The notes under the pieces were generated by a model. The model was not told where the DNA came from. It saw nothing but the letters and a program-made list of their open reading frames with translations, and made no database searches. From Aerococcus viridans (lineage in GTDB: Bacteria; Bacillota; Bacilli; Lactobacillales; Aerococcaceae): 45,645 nucleotides of DNA. Positions 17,143-27,875 of the stretch are shown one piece after another; position 1 is the first letter of the stretch, and every line of letters begins with the position of its first letter. The stretch lies in assembly GCF_002871935.1 (NCBI RefSeq), contig NZ_PNHQ01000015.1, forward strand, positions 1 to 45,645, read 5' to 3'. The position numbers and the translations under genes are program-made.

Positions 17143-17915
17143 CAATAGGTCTCCCCCTTTTCGCCTTTAAGTGTATAAGTCTGAAATATTTCATCATTTT
17201 TAATTAGGATCTCTGGATCAAGTCCTTGTGTTTGAGCTTTTGCTTTTGACTGGAATTGGAAACGTTTGGTTAACCTAGTAAATAGTCGTTCCAATAAAAT
17301 ACTCAAAACAATAAAGATAATAGCTGCCACAAAGTAACCTTCAAGTGATCGATAAGTTAAGGCTGCTAAAGCTCTTACCTTACCAATCACATCAATGACA
17401 CCTAATGAAAAGGCGAGCGATGTATCTTGTAATAAACTAACAATCATGGTTCCTGTTGCTGGGATAGCAATGCGGACTGCTTGTGGTAAGATAATCCGAC
17501 GATAAGTCTGTTCCCTAGTTAAGCCGACTGATGCCGCAGCCTCCTTTTGGTCAGTTGCTACACTTGAAATAGCAGACCGGAAGATTTCTGAGAAAAAGGC
17601 CGCTGTACTCAATCCATACGTGATATAAACATAATCAATCTTTTCAATATTGGCTAAAGCGGTAAAGATAATTGGCAGACCATAGTAAACCAAGAATAAT
17701 TGCACTAATATCGGTGTCCCTCTGATAAAAGATACGAATACCTGACTTATTTGAGATAAAACAGGTATTTTTTCAATTCTAATAAAAGCGATAAGCAATC
17801 CAAGTATCATACCAACAGCTGTTGCAACTGCTACGATTGCTAGTGTGATGGGGAGTGCGGATAGTATTTTTGGGAAAAAGGATACAACATATTCCCAATT
17901 AAAAAATGCTGACAT
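17142..17915 (-). CDS. Amino-acid ABC transporter permease (TcyL/M-like), first permease
   Basis: A 257-residue HisM/GlnP-family permease. The N-terminal hydrophobic helix PKILSALPITLAIVAVATA and the EAA motif EAAASVGLTREQTYRRIILPQA near 133-154 are clear. A hydrophilic tail of about 40 residues, rich in Lys and Gln, extends the C-terminus beyond the usual end. AGGAGGAG precedes the ATG. It lies 75 nt after the acetyltransferase gene with no visible terminator, so it belongs to the same T-box-controlled transcript. Confidence 0.9.
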   Translation of the reverse strand: MSAFFNWEYVVSFFPKILSALPITLAIVAVATAVGMILGLLIAFIRIEKIPVLSQISQVFVSFIRGTPILVQLFLVYYGLPIIFTALANIEKIDYVYITYGLSTAAFFSEIFRSAISSVATDQKEAAASVGLTREQTYRRIILPQAVRIAIPATGTMIVSLLQDTSLAFSLGVIDVIGKVRALAALTYRSLEGYFVAAIIFIVLSILLERLFTRLTKRFQFQSKAKAQTQGLDPEILIKNDEIFQTYTLKGEKGETY

Positions 17916-17990
17916 GAGTTTCTCCTCCTAATTGTTGTAAACTTTTGTTGGCTATTCAGCCGTCTTTGTATGTATTACTTTTCTAAATCC

Positions 17991-18551
17991 TTAAATAGTT
18001 AAATCTTCATATTGATAATATGAGGCCTCAACGCGTAGGACACTTTCGTTAAACCGTTCTGGAATTAGCACCTTATATAAAGAAACACCAATATCATTTG
18101 GATCTTCTCGAGTCCCTAAAATTTGATAACCATTTCTTAAATACATATCTAATAACCAAGGATGTCTTTTACCAGAAGTCCCTAATACATAAGCTGGTGC
18201 TTTTAAAGTTTTGATTAAAAACTCTTCTTCTACTTGTTTAAGGAATTTCTTTCCAATCCCCTGCCCCTTAAATTCATTAGCAGTGGCAAACCACCACAAG
18301 AAAGGATAGTGTGAAATTGGCGTATCAATTTCCCATGGTTGTCTAATAGTAATCGTCGAAATCAATTGTTCATCTCGTTCCAATACTAATGCAATGCCCG
18401 TTTCGATATTTTCTGTTACAGATGCTAAAGTAGCATTAGTTGACGGCCAATCAATACCTAAATCTTTAACTTCTTGGAATGCTTCTTGAATTAATGCTAA
18501 ATATGCTGGTGCATCGTCTTTTGTAGCAATTCTTATACGATTTTTTCCCAT
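17991..18551 (-). CDS. GNAT family N-acetyltransferase (YtmI/SnaA-like by context)
   Basis: A 186-residue GNAT protein. The acetyl-CoA-binding motif A appears as ATANEFKGQGIGKKFLKQVE (about 90-109, with the Q/RxxGxG/A signature QGIGKK). A C-terminal strand region YLRNGYQILGTRE follows. AAGGAGG lies 7 nt before the ATG. The start overlaps the flavin reductase by 19 nt, so the two are co-translated. In Bacillus, an acetyltransferase next to tcyJKLMN (YtmI) acts on S-modified cysteine during sulfur scavenging. A similar role here is context inference; the acceptor cannot be read from sequence. Confidence 0.78.
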   Translation of the reverse strand: MGKNRIRIATKDDAPAYLALIQEAFQEVKDLGIDWPSTNATLASVTENIETGIALVLERDEQLISTITIRQPWEIDTPISHYPFLWWFATANEFKGQGIGKKFLKQVEEEFLIKTLKAPAYVLGTSGKRHPWLLDMYLRNGYQILGTREDPNDIGVSLYKVLIPERFNESVLRVEASYYQYEDLTI

Positions 18552-19099
18552 CTTGCTTCCTCCTTAATCACTTTGTGTCCTATACGACTGGTAAATCTAT
18601 AAAGTTGTTCATCAATTCTATTTGTCACGCTATCACTAATCATAAAATCTTGGTCCCCCTTCACCACCTGATCTTGCGTCGCAAAGGTTGATTGTAAAAG
18701 CTCCTCAGTACCCAATTCTTTTAAAACAGGTTCCAAAGCATATTGCAGGGCTAACAAGTGGTGTTTAGATCCCCCTAATCCTAAAGCATAAACAACCTTA
18801 TCTTGTAGCGCTTTTTTAGGTAACACATCTAAATAGGCTTTTAAAATACCCGAATAACTACCTTGAAAGATTGGTGTAAAAATTAATACCCCATCCGAAT
18901 TCAAAACCTGTTGATTAACGGCTTGAATTGTCTTATCCGTATAATCCGCTGTCATTAAGGCCTCGGCTGGCAGCATATGCGCCTGTATCACATTCGTTTG
19001 AATCTTGTACTCAAATAAAACTTGCTGGGCATAAGCTACCAACCCATTTAGTCGTGAAGATAATGAATTAGCGCCTACAATTAAAGTAACTTTTGTCAT
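18533..19099 (-). CDS. NAD(P)H-dependent FMN reductase (SsuE/MsuE-like flavodoxin fold)
   Basis: A 188-residue flavodoxin-fold reductase. The FMN phosphate-binding loop is VGANSLSSRLNGLV near residues 8-21. The isoalloxazine-contact region TPIFQGSYSGILKAYLDVLP near 80-99 is the SsuE/YwqN-type signature. A longer frame begins at 19135, but the ATG at 19099 follows GAGGGAAGGG and gives MTKVTLIVGAN, so it is chosen. It is the first gene behind the T-box leader. SsuE-type enzymes supply reduced FMN to monooxygenases that release sulfite or aldehydes from organosulfur compounds. No such monooxygenase is in the operon; a luciferase-like candidate lies at 41.7 kb. Confidence 0.8.
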   Translation of the reverse strand: MTKVTLIVGANSLSSRLNGLVAYAQQVLFEYKIQTNVIQAHMLPAEALMTADYTDKTIQAVNQQVLNSDGVLIFTPIFQGSYSGILKAYLDVLPKKALQDKVVYALGLGGSKHHLLALQYALEPVLKELGTEELLQSTFATQDQVVKGDQDFMISDSVTNRIDEQLYRFTSRIGHKVIKEEARWEKIV

Positions 19100-19163
19100 A
19101 CCCTTCCCTCTTTCTTGGTGAATCTTTCTACTCATTTTCTACATCTATCATTGCTAAACAACA

Positions 19164-19460
19164 AAACCCCTCCCTAATAAACAAACTTGTCTATTAAGAA
19201 GGGGCGATTTGTTATTGACCGCGGTGCCACCCTTATTTAAATTGTTCCATCAAACAATCTCTCATTCAGTAAATACTGAAAGATATAACGATCTCACCCG
19301 TCTAACCAGCTTTCACTGACTAAATGCTCAGAGCTCATTTTCATTATCGGTAAACATCTGATTCCACCACACTCAGACTCGCTGTAGATTACCTGCATAA
19401 TTACTCTACTCTTCAAATCAATTGGTTATCAAAATGATTTGCAACTTTTGCTTGCAGTAA
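19164..19460 (-). promoter_or_regulatory. T-box riboswitch, apparent tRNA-Met specificity, leader of the sulfur ABC operon
   Basis: The T-box core AAGGGTGGCACCGCGG lies at 19219-19234 (minus strand), followed by a long terminator hairpin with loop near 19181-19183 and a TTTTG tail. Upstream is a full Stem I with an AGTA-containing 5' loop strand and a GGTGGAA-type distal loop. The specifier strand TGAAAATGAGC reads ATG (19336-19338) followed by a purine, hence Met. The AAU triplet one base earlier is a less likely specifier. A candidate promoter lies at 19460-19489 (TTGAAG, 18 nt, TAAATT). Uncharged tRNA would favour readthrough. Confidence 0.88.
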
Positions 19461-19658
19461 ATTTAACAAATTTAAACGAACTACTTCAATATTACTGCCT
19501 AGAAAAATCAATCTATGAATGCCTATTTACTTAAAAAAAGTTTTAGAGCAAAACAGGTAAAACGCTTGTCTTATCTATCTTCTCATTTAATTATCATGTT
19601 TTTTTAATCGTTAACCGCTATCATCACTGATATAGAACTAGCAAAAGTAAGCATCAAC

Positions 19659-19702
19659 AAAAGGCAAATAAGATACAATAATTGTATCTTATTTGCCTTT
19701 TT
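19659..19702 (-). terminator. Strong hairpin terminator after metNIQ
   Basis: A perfect stem of about 20 bp (19659-19678 with 19682-19701) has a 3-nt loop. A T run follows on the plus strand and a shorter TTTTG on the minus strand. The nearest gene reading into it is metQ on the minus strand, whose stop is 290 nt away. Confidence 0.7.
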
Positions 19703-19991
19703 TCAAAATCATTCTTTTTATAAAACACTTTAATATAAGTATTTGTCAGACAATAAATGCTGAAATTCGTAAATATTATAAGTTATCATTTGACCTCAAT
19801 AATCGATCAATCATATTGAAAATGAATAGTTGCCCCCAAAAAAATAGGTATGACCAAACAGCGATCATATCTATATTTCAAAATACTTATATGTGAATTG
19901 ATAGACCTTAATTGAGTGTACCGAGACTGAAACTATCTAGTATGACTTGACAGTAAAAGAGATTTTCCATCCACTTTATTTCTTTTGAATA
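19703..19991. other. Non-coding gap downstream of metQ
   Basis: AT-rich DNA between the metQ stop codon and the distal hairpin. A 67-codon plus-strand frame starting inside the terminator has no ribosome site and no family resemblance. No RNA fold or repeat stands out. It may be a long 3' untranslated region of metNIQ. Confidence 0.4.
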
Positions 19992-20840
19992 TTATTCTGC
20001 AGAAGGATGTTCAAAAGCTGGTTCTAAGTGACCATTTGCAGCTAATTCTTCCAAGTAGTCATACACTTCTTGAGAGGTGAAGGCTGCTTTCAAGGCATTT
20101 ATTTTATCTGAATCGATATTGCCTTCGCGTGTAACCAGTTGAATAGCAAATCGATTAGATTCATCTTCTTCTAAGAAAAGAGCATCAGATGGTGTTAAAC
20201 CAATTTCCGAAATATATGTTGGATAGTTAAATACTAAGTCAACCCCATCTTCATATGAAGCATTTAAATTCAATAAATCTACATGAGTAAATGTTAAGTT
20301 TTTATCGTTTTCTGTTATGTCATCTACTGTTACAAAAGTTTCATCCGGTACATCAATCAAACCTTGTGCATCTAAAATATGTAAAGCACGAGCTTCATTA
20401 GTCATGTCACTTGGAATAGCCACTTCAGCACCATCTTCAATATCCCCAAAACTTTCATATTTAGGGGCATAAAAACCAACAATTGCGTTGTAAATCGGTT
20501 GAATAGCTACTAAATCACCATCACGTTCTTCATTAAAGACTTCCATAAATGGTTCATGTTGTGCAAAAGAAGCATCCACTTCATCATTTAAAACCGCTTC
20601 ATTGTATTGAATATTATCTGAAACTTCAACCAACTCAATGGTATAAGGTTCTTCCACAGCTTCAGCAGCTAGTTCCACAATATCAGTCATCGGTGTTGTA
20701 TGTGAAGCGACTTTAATGACTGTATCCTCACTAGTTGTTGATTCAGTAGCTGTAGACTCAGCACTTTCGCTCCCATTTCCACAAGCAGCTAACAATAAGC
20801 CTACTGACAACATACCAGTAAATAATAAACCTTTCTTCAT
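19992..20840 (-). CDS. metQ: Methionine ABC transporter substrate-binding lipoprotein
   Basis: A 282-residue NlpA/MetQ lipoprotein. The signal peptide ends in LLLAACGNG, followed by a Ser/Glu/Thr-rich linker. The NlpA fold then follows with VIKVASHTTPMTDIVE, YNEAVLNDEVDASFAQHEPFM, and IPSDMTNEARALHIL. MetQ binds D- and L-methionine at the outer face for MetNI. The frame reaches a TTG at 20855 that lies on the ribosome site; GGAGG with 8-nt spacing selects the ATG at 20840. It is the third gene of metNIQ, separated from metI by 106 nt containing a 16-bp palindrome. Confidence 0.93.
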   Translation of the reverse strand: MKKGLLFTGMLSVGLLLAACGNGSESAESTATESTTSEDTVIKVASHTTPMTDIVELAAEAVEEPYTIELVEVSDNIQYNEAVLNDEVDASFAQHEPFMEVFNEERDGDLVAIQPIYNAIVGFYAPKYESFGDIEDGAEVAIPSDMTNEARALHILDAQGLIDVPDETFVTVDDITENDKNLTFTHVDLLNLNASYEDGVDLVFNYPTYISEIGLTPSDALFLEEDESNRFAIQLVTREGNIDSDKINALKAAFTSQEVYDYLEELAANGHLEPAFEHPSAE

Positions 20841-20883
20841 AAACCTTACCTCCAAATCTTTCCCAAAAACATTCCCATATACT

Positions 20884-20899
20884 AAGTTGACATCAACTT
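20884..20899. promoter_or_regulatory. 16-bp palindrome in the metI-metQ gap
   Basis: AAGTTGACATCAACTT is a perfect inverted repeat in the leader of metQ. On the minus strand it is preceded by an A/T-rich run. It could be an mRNA stabilising hairpin, raising the level of the receptor relative to MetN and MetI, or a protein operator. No good internal promoter is visible. Confidence 0.45.
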
Positions 20900-20946
20900 A
20901 TTAAAAAATATTTTTTCATAAATGATGCCAAGAAGACCACCAACAC

Positions 20947-21630
20947 TTACCTATGATCGACTTTTTTCGCAACTTTTAACCCTAACCATTGACAAAGCTG
21001 GACAATGACAATAATCATTATAATTGCTGTATACATCATATCGGTTTCATAACGTTGGTAGCCATACCTAATCGCGAAATCGCCAATACCACCACCACCA
21101 ACAACTCCCATAATCGTTGAATAGGAAATGAAAGACACAAAAGCCGTTGTATAGCCAATAATCAAAGATGACTTAGCTTCAACGAATAAGAATTTAGTGA
21201 TCAATTGCCAAGTATTAGCGCCTAAAGCATCCGCCGTTTCCAGGACGCCTCGATCTACATCCATTAAAGACTGCTCAACAAATCGAGCATAGAGGGCGAT
21301 GGCAATCACCATCATCGGAAATGATGCAGCTACTGGATCTCCCGTTGCACGTCCATAAGTAGCTCGAATTAACGGTTGCATAGATACCACCAGAAGTAAG
21401 AAAGGAAATGACCGAATGATATTAATGATAAAAGACAACACTTGATAAACAACTTTATTCGCCCGTGGATTGTCTTCATTCGTTAGAAATAAAAGTGTGC
21501 CTAAAGGCAAACCTAAAATAATCGCCGCTATCATAGCGAATCCCATCATAATGCCTGTTTCGCCAAGACTTTCAATGATATCAGGCATAAAATCAATCAA
21601 CCGTTCCCAATAAACTTGTAAGTTACTCAT
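20947..21630 (-). CDS. metI: Methionine ABC transporter permease
   Basis: A 227-residue MetI permease with five membrane segments. The binding-protein-dependent transport signature contains LETADALGANTWQLITKFLFVEA near 131-153. The following segment YTTAFVSFISYSTIMGVVGGGGIGDFAIRYGYQRYET is the hallmark of MetI. It overlaps the end of metN by 8 nt. A GGAGG lies 12 nt upstream inside metN, so expression probably relies on translational coupling. It forms the membrane channel for methionine with MetN. Confidence 0.94.
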   Translation of the reverse strand: MSNLQVYWERLIDFMPDIIESLGETGIMMGFAMIAAIILGLPLGTLLFLTNEDNPRANKVVYQVLSFIINIIRSFPFLLLVVSMQPLIRATYGRATGDPVAASFPMMVIAIALYARFVEQSLMDVDRGVLETADALGANTWQLITKFLFVEAKSSLIIGYTTAFVSFISYSTIMGVVGGGGIGDFAIRYGYQRYETDMMYTAIIMIIVIVQLCQWLGLKVAKKVDHR

Positions 21631-22369
21631 GACCTGTTAGCACCTCCAAGACCTGCTGTGCGTAAGACTGGCTATTGTCACAAGCTGCCTGTATATCTGA
21701 TTGAACTGTGAGCACTTGACTGATTTGACCATTTTCTAATATAGCTGCTCTCTGGCACAATGCCTTAATCACTTCCAACTCATGTGTTACTACAATCATA
21801 GTCATAGGATAAGCATCATAAGCTGCCTTTAGAACATTAACAATTTCACCCGTAGTGCGCGTATCTAGGGCCGATGTAGGTTCGTCAGCTAATAAGATTT
21901 TAGGACGTGTAATTAAAGCTCGTGCAATGCCAACTCGCTGTTTCTGTCCACCTGACAATTGACTTGGATAGTGATTCCTTTTATCTTTTAAACCCACAAA
22001 GCCTAACACTTCATCTACCGTTAGAGGGTTCTCGTATTGATGTAGACTCAAAGGTAAAGCCACATTTTCAGCCACTGTTTTGTTATTGAGGAGATTGAAT
22101 TGTTGAAAGACCATGCTAATATCTTTTCGAAATGTCCGTAGTTCTTTAGTAGATAGTTTATTCACTGAGACATTGTCTACAACTACCTGCCCCGAAGTAG
22201 GTCTTTCTAAAGCATTAATAAATCGTAGTAAAGTAGACTTTCCCGCACCACTCTCGCCAACCAAACCGAATATTTCTTGATTTTGAATGGTTAGTGTCAC
22301 TTGATTGAGCGCTTGTATACGCTTACCACTATTCATAAAATCCTTCGCTACTTGCTTAAATTCAATCAT
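21623..22369 (-). CDS. metN: Methionine ABC transporter ATP-binding protein
   Basis: A 248-residue ATPase of the methionine uptake family. It has Walker [10 protein letters not shown] near 37-45, a Q-loop in MVFQQFNLL, the signature [16 protein letters not shown] near 137-152, Walker [13 protein letters not shown] near 159-170, and the switch His in VTHELEV. The protein is shorter than E. coli MetN (about 343). The C-terminal ACT-like regulatory C2 domain is largely missing, so direct feedback inhibition by methionine through that domain is not expected. AAGGTGAAAGG precedes the ATG. No T-box stands upstream, unlike the other two sulfur loci in the window. Confidence 0.88.
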   Translation of the reverse strand: MIEFKQVAKDFMNSGKRIQALNQVTLTIQNQEIFGLVGESGAGKSTLLRFINALERPTSGQVVVDNVSVNKLSTKELRTFRKDISMVFQQFNLLNNKTVAENVALPLSLHQYENPLTVDEVLGFVGLKDKRNHYPSQLSGGQKQRVGIARALITRPKILLADEPTSALDTRTTGEIVNVLKAAYDAYPMTMIVVTHELEVIKALCQRAAILENGQISQVLTVQSDIQAACDNSQSYAQQVLEVLTGHE

Positions 22370-22402
22370 GTACCTTTCACCTTCTTATATATCTTGTGTT
22401 CC

Positions 22403-22462
22403 ATATTACCAACATTTATCCTTGATGTCTAGCATATTTAACTGTTATATTACCAACGTCAA
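22403..22462 (-). promoter_or_regulatory. metNIQ promoter region with two direct repeats
   Basis: TTGACG (22457-22462) and TAAATA (22435-22440) are 16 nt apart on the minus strand. The 11-mer GTTGGTAATAT occurs twice (22447-22457, touching the -35, and 22403-22413, in the leader), 44 bp apart, roughly four helical turns. This suggests a regulator-binding site. Confidence 0.5.
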
Positions 22463-22490
22463 TCTGTTATATAAATAATTGTACAGTTAG

Positions 22491-22521
22491 AAAAAGGTCG
22501 AGAAGTTAACTTCTCGACCTT
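22491..22521 (-). terminator. Terminator after the L,D-transpeptidase gene
   Basis: AAGGTCGAGAAG (22494-22505) pairs perfectly with CTTCTCGACCTT (22510-22521) around TTAA. A T run follows on the minus strand. Confidence 0.88.
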
Positions 22522-22590
22522 AGCAATTTATAGGCTATCCAAAAAACTATTAACCTAAGAATATCAAGCTATTCTTTTAAAAATATCTTT

Positions 22591-23976
22591 TTAAAATACG
22601 ATAACTGGTAAGCCAATATAAGCTAATTCGTAAACTTTGGCCATTGTTGCTGGCGGTGTATTAATACACCCTAGGGAACCATTTTGTTGGTAAGTATTTC
22701 CACCAAAGTTTGATTGCCAATTCGCATCATGAATTCCTTGTCCTGTATAATCAAAGGCCATCCAATAATCTACTGGTTGAGCATAATCTTTTTTCGTTCT
22801 TGGATTATACCCTTTTAGAACAGATGGTTTTTCCATGTTCCAGATTTCATAAGCGCCTGGCACCGTGTCAGTACCTGTATTCCCACTTACGATATCAGTC
22901 GCAATCATTTGTTCACGGTCAATATAAACAAACATCTTTTGTTTACTTAAATCTACTTCAATATAAGATGTACCAAAGAAATCATCTTGATTATAGCCAC
23001 TACCCCAAACATTTGGTTCAATGACAGTATCTTCACCAGAAAGAACAGCTTCAGAAATCCGTTGTGTAGTCATGTCACGCTCAATATACCAACCATAAGT
23101 GCCAGATGTCACTGTAACTTCACCTGATTCAGTAGATTGGAATTGATGATTTTGATTTAAACCGGCATTCTCAACATTCCACTCATATAAGTATTGATCA
23201 ATTGCCTCTTCATCTACTTGAACTTCTCCTTGATCATCCGTACTTACCCATGCAGCCAACGTCTCACTTGGAATATTCACTACTTCATCTTCAATTTGTA
23301 ATCCAATCTTCGCTGATAAAATAGCTTTCAATTTAGCTTTCGCTGTTTGAATAACTTCATCATCGCTTGTTACTGTTGGCTTCACATAAGCATCAGCTAA
23401 TGCTAATTCACTTGTTCCTGCTTCAACTTTGGATAGAATAGCATCCGCTAACGAATCTGATGTAACCTCCGTTCCCTGCGTTTCAGGAACCACTTCCACA
23501 GCCTTAGTATCATCGTTAATCACTACCTGGGCATTGGTTGAAGGTTTGCTATCTGCTTGTTCAATATCTAACTGATCAAAATATGCATTAAAGGCATCAC
23601 GGTCAACTGTCCATTCATGATTCTCATTAGCATCTACTATTTTTAAAGCATTGCTAACAAATTCTACTGGCCATGTGAAAGTCGATTGTTGTGCTAACAA
23701 CGTATCGAACGCATCCGTTTCTTTGGGTTTAAAGCCAGCTTCTTGTAAGTTAATTGTAGAGACTTCTCTATTCTGGTCTGTAATTGTCATTGTACGCTCG
23801 TTATTCGCTTTTGCCACTGCTACTTCTGCTTCAGATTGCGTCATGCCACTGACATTCACACTAGAAATAGTGGTTGCTGGTAAGAAATGTGATTGATAAT
23901 AATAAATACCAACCCCATATCCCACTACTAGTACGGCTAAAACTGCCCCAAGTATCCACATCGAAACTTTCTTCAT
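22591..23976 (-). CDS. L,D-transpeptidase (YkuD domain, Ldt-fm-like)
   Basis: A 461-residue cell-wall cross-linking enzyme. An N-terminal membrane anchor (about 6-28) is followed by repeated putative peptidoglycan-binding (PG_4-type) domains to about 335. The C-terminal YkuD catalytic domain contains the motif from HDANW (H416) to SLGCINTP with nucleophile C437. The architecture and length match Enterococcus faecium Ldt-fm, which makes 3-3 peptidoglycan cross-links resistant to most beta-lactams. AGGGAGAT precedes the ATG. The promoter carries a WalR-type direct repeat. It is transcribed alone. Confidence 0.93.
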   Translation of the reverse strand: MKKVSMWILGAVLAVLVVGYGVGIYYYQSHFLPATTISSVNVSGMTQSEAEVAVAKANNERTMTITDQNREVSTINLQEAGFKPKETDAFDTLLAQQSTFTWPVEFVSNALKIVDANENHEWTVDRDAFNAYFDQLDIEQADSKPSTNAQVVINDDTKAVEVVPETQGTEVTSDSLADAILSKVEAGTSELALADAYVKPTVTSDDEVIQTAKAKLKAILSAKIGLQIEDEVVNIPSETLAAWVSTDDQGEVQVDEEAIDQYLYEWNVENAGLNQNHQFQSTESGEVTVTSGTYGWYIERDMTTQRISEAVLSGEDTVIEPNVWGSGYNQDDFFGTSYIEVDLSKQKMFVYIDREQMIATDIVSGNTGTDTVPGAYEIWNMEKPSVLKGYNPRTKKDYAQPVDYWMAFDYTGQGIHDANWQSNFGGNTYQQNGSLGCINTPPATMAKVYELAYIGLPVIVF

Positions 23977-24022
23977 TCAACTATCTCCCTTCACATTTCT
24001 ATTTGCTTAAAAGCTTTCTTTT

Positions 24023-24055
24023 ATTGTACCGTATTTCTTGTAATATTTCTGTAAT
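24023..24055 (-). promoter_or_regulatory. L,D-transpeptidase promoter with WalR-type box
   Basis: TGTAAT-ATTTC-TGTAAT (24039-24055, plus strand) matches the WalR (YycF) consensus TGTWAH-N5-TGTWAH exactly. On the minus strand a TACAAT -10 lies at 24023-24028 without a good -35. The box therefore sits in the -35 region, where a response regulator could activate or occlude the promoter. Confidence 0.6.
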
Positions 24056-24112
24056 ATTCAACTAATTTATCATATTTTAATTATCTAAATAATCTACTTT
24101 CACTTTTGAACG

Positions 24113-24145
24113 AAAAAATAGCCAGGATGCTAACACTTGCATCCT
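24113..24145 (-). terminator. Terminator after the small membrane protein gene
   Basis: AGGATGC (24124-24130) pairs with GCATCCT (24139-24145). On the minus strand it is followed by GGCTATTTTTT. Confidence 0.8.
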
Positions 24146-24167
24146 AGTCAAACGCCAACTAGTGGTC

Positions 24168-24503
24168 TTACTTAGATTTTCTTTTACGTCCAAATGAAAG
24201 TTCTACCAATAATGTGGCTAGATAACCAACCACTAAGGTTGACCCAATGAAAGCTAATGTTGACAAGGAAGCTGATCGTGTATCCGTAGCCCACATACCC
24301 TCTTGAAAAATAAAGAAAGCAATCACACCCACAATCAGGAATGCCACTATCTTGAATAGTATACTTTTGATATTAACTTTCAAGTTATTGTCATCTAATT
24401 CATCATAATTGTTTCCCAATAAACCACTCAGCTCAATTTTATAGACATGACGAAACGAATGATCGTCCTTAGTTCCCTTACGATTTACATCTCGCTTGTT
24501 CAA
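24168..24503 (-). CDS. Small membrane protein of unknown function
   Basis: A 111-residue protein I do not recognise. Residues 1-45 are polar and cytoplasmic. Two hydrophobic helices lie at about 48-67 (FKIVAFLIVGVIAFFIF) and 80-102, and the C-terminus FGRKRKSK is basic. By the positive-inside rule both ends should be cytoplasmic. No ATG is in frame. The start is a TTG with a GGGGG ribosome-like site 8 nt upstream, an unusual combination suggesting weak translation. A TATAAT (24558-24563) lies about 55 nt upstream. A terminator follows, so it is monocistronic. Its position upstream of the L,D-transpeptidase hints at an envelope role, but nothing in the sequence proves it. Confidence 0.6.
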   Translation of the reverse strand: MNKRDVNRKGTKDDHSFRHVYKIELSGLLGNNYDELDDNNLKVNIKSILFKIVAFLIVGVIAFFIFQEGMWATDTRSASLSTLAFIGSTLVVGYLATLLVELSFGRKRKSK

Positions 24504-24675
24504 ACTTGTGCCCCCAAAATTCTATTTGGCTAATATTTTCTTACCACAATTAATTGCATTATACACCGTTTGACCAGAGGTAGTCCAATTTAGATTGAAA
24601 TTGAATTTGCTATTTGACCCTATTCAATTCAAATGTCCCTTGGAATTGCTACTACAAAACGGTAAATTTCACCAA

Positions 24676-24710
24676 ATAAAAAAGTTGATAGCCATTTTAC
24701 GACTATCAGC
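24676..24710 (-). terminator. Terminator after the first beta-glucosidase gene
   Basis: TGATAG (24686-24691) pairs with CTATCA (24703-24708) around an 11-nt loop. A TTTTTT run follows on the minus strand. Confidence 0.75.
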
Positions 24711-24723
24711 ATTCTTTAATCAA

Positions 24724-26205
<1,482 letters not shown>

Positions 26206-26250
26206 TTAAAGCGCTTTCTTGTAAAATGATTACCATCAAAAAACATTATA
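26206..26250 (-). promoter_or_regulatory. Promoter and cre-like site of beta-glucosidase copy 1
   Basis: A consensus TATAAT lies at 26245-26250 on the minus strand. Downstream, TTAAAGCGCTTTCT (26206-26219) matches the cre consensus at 12 of 14 positions and contains the perfect palindrome AAAGCGCTTT. The -35 is poor. The region shares blocks with the cellobiose-operon promoter in inverted orientation. Confidence 0.55.
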
Positions 26251-26360
26251 CCCTTATAAAAACATAAATAAACAAAGTTGTGTGGATAGAAAATCATGAT
26301 ATTCTCGCTCTTTTCAGTGAAAACAATTTGTCTTTGGACAAAATTTGTTCCATATAATTG

Positions 26361-26391
26361 AAAAAAGCCACTCTCGTAAAAGAGTGACTTT
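26361..26391 (-). terminator. Terminator after beta-glucosidase copy 2
   Basis: CACTCT (26369-26374) and AGAGTG (26381-26386), extended by AAAG/CTTT beyond a mismatch, form the stem. The minus strand continues in TTTTTT. Confidence 0.85.
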
Positions 26392-26414
26392 AAATTCAAA
26401 TCAGCAAATTCGGA

Positions 26415-27875
<1,461 letters not shown>

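Noticed and set aside
19164..19460. Asn (AAU) reading of the first T-box specifier
   Set aside because: AAT overlaps the ATG by a one-base shift, but alignment with the metQ2 leader (TGAA-R-ATG-R in both) and the gene content favour Met.
19693..19896. 67-codon plus-strand frame after the metNIQ terminator
   Set aside because: It starts inside the terminator stem, has no ribosome site and an AT-driven composition.
19992..22462. S-box (SAM riboswitch) upstream of metN
   Set aside because: The leader is short and lacks the S-box core and terminator; only a promoter and short direct repeats are present.
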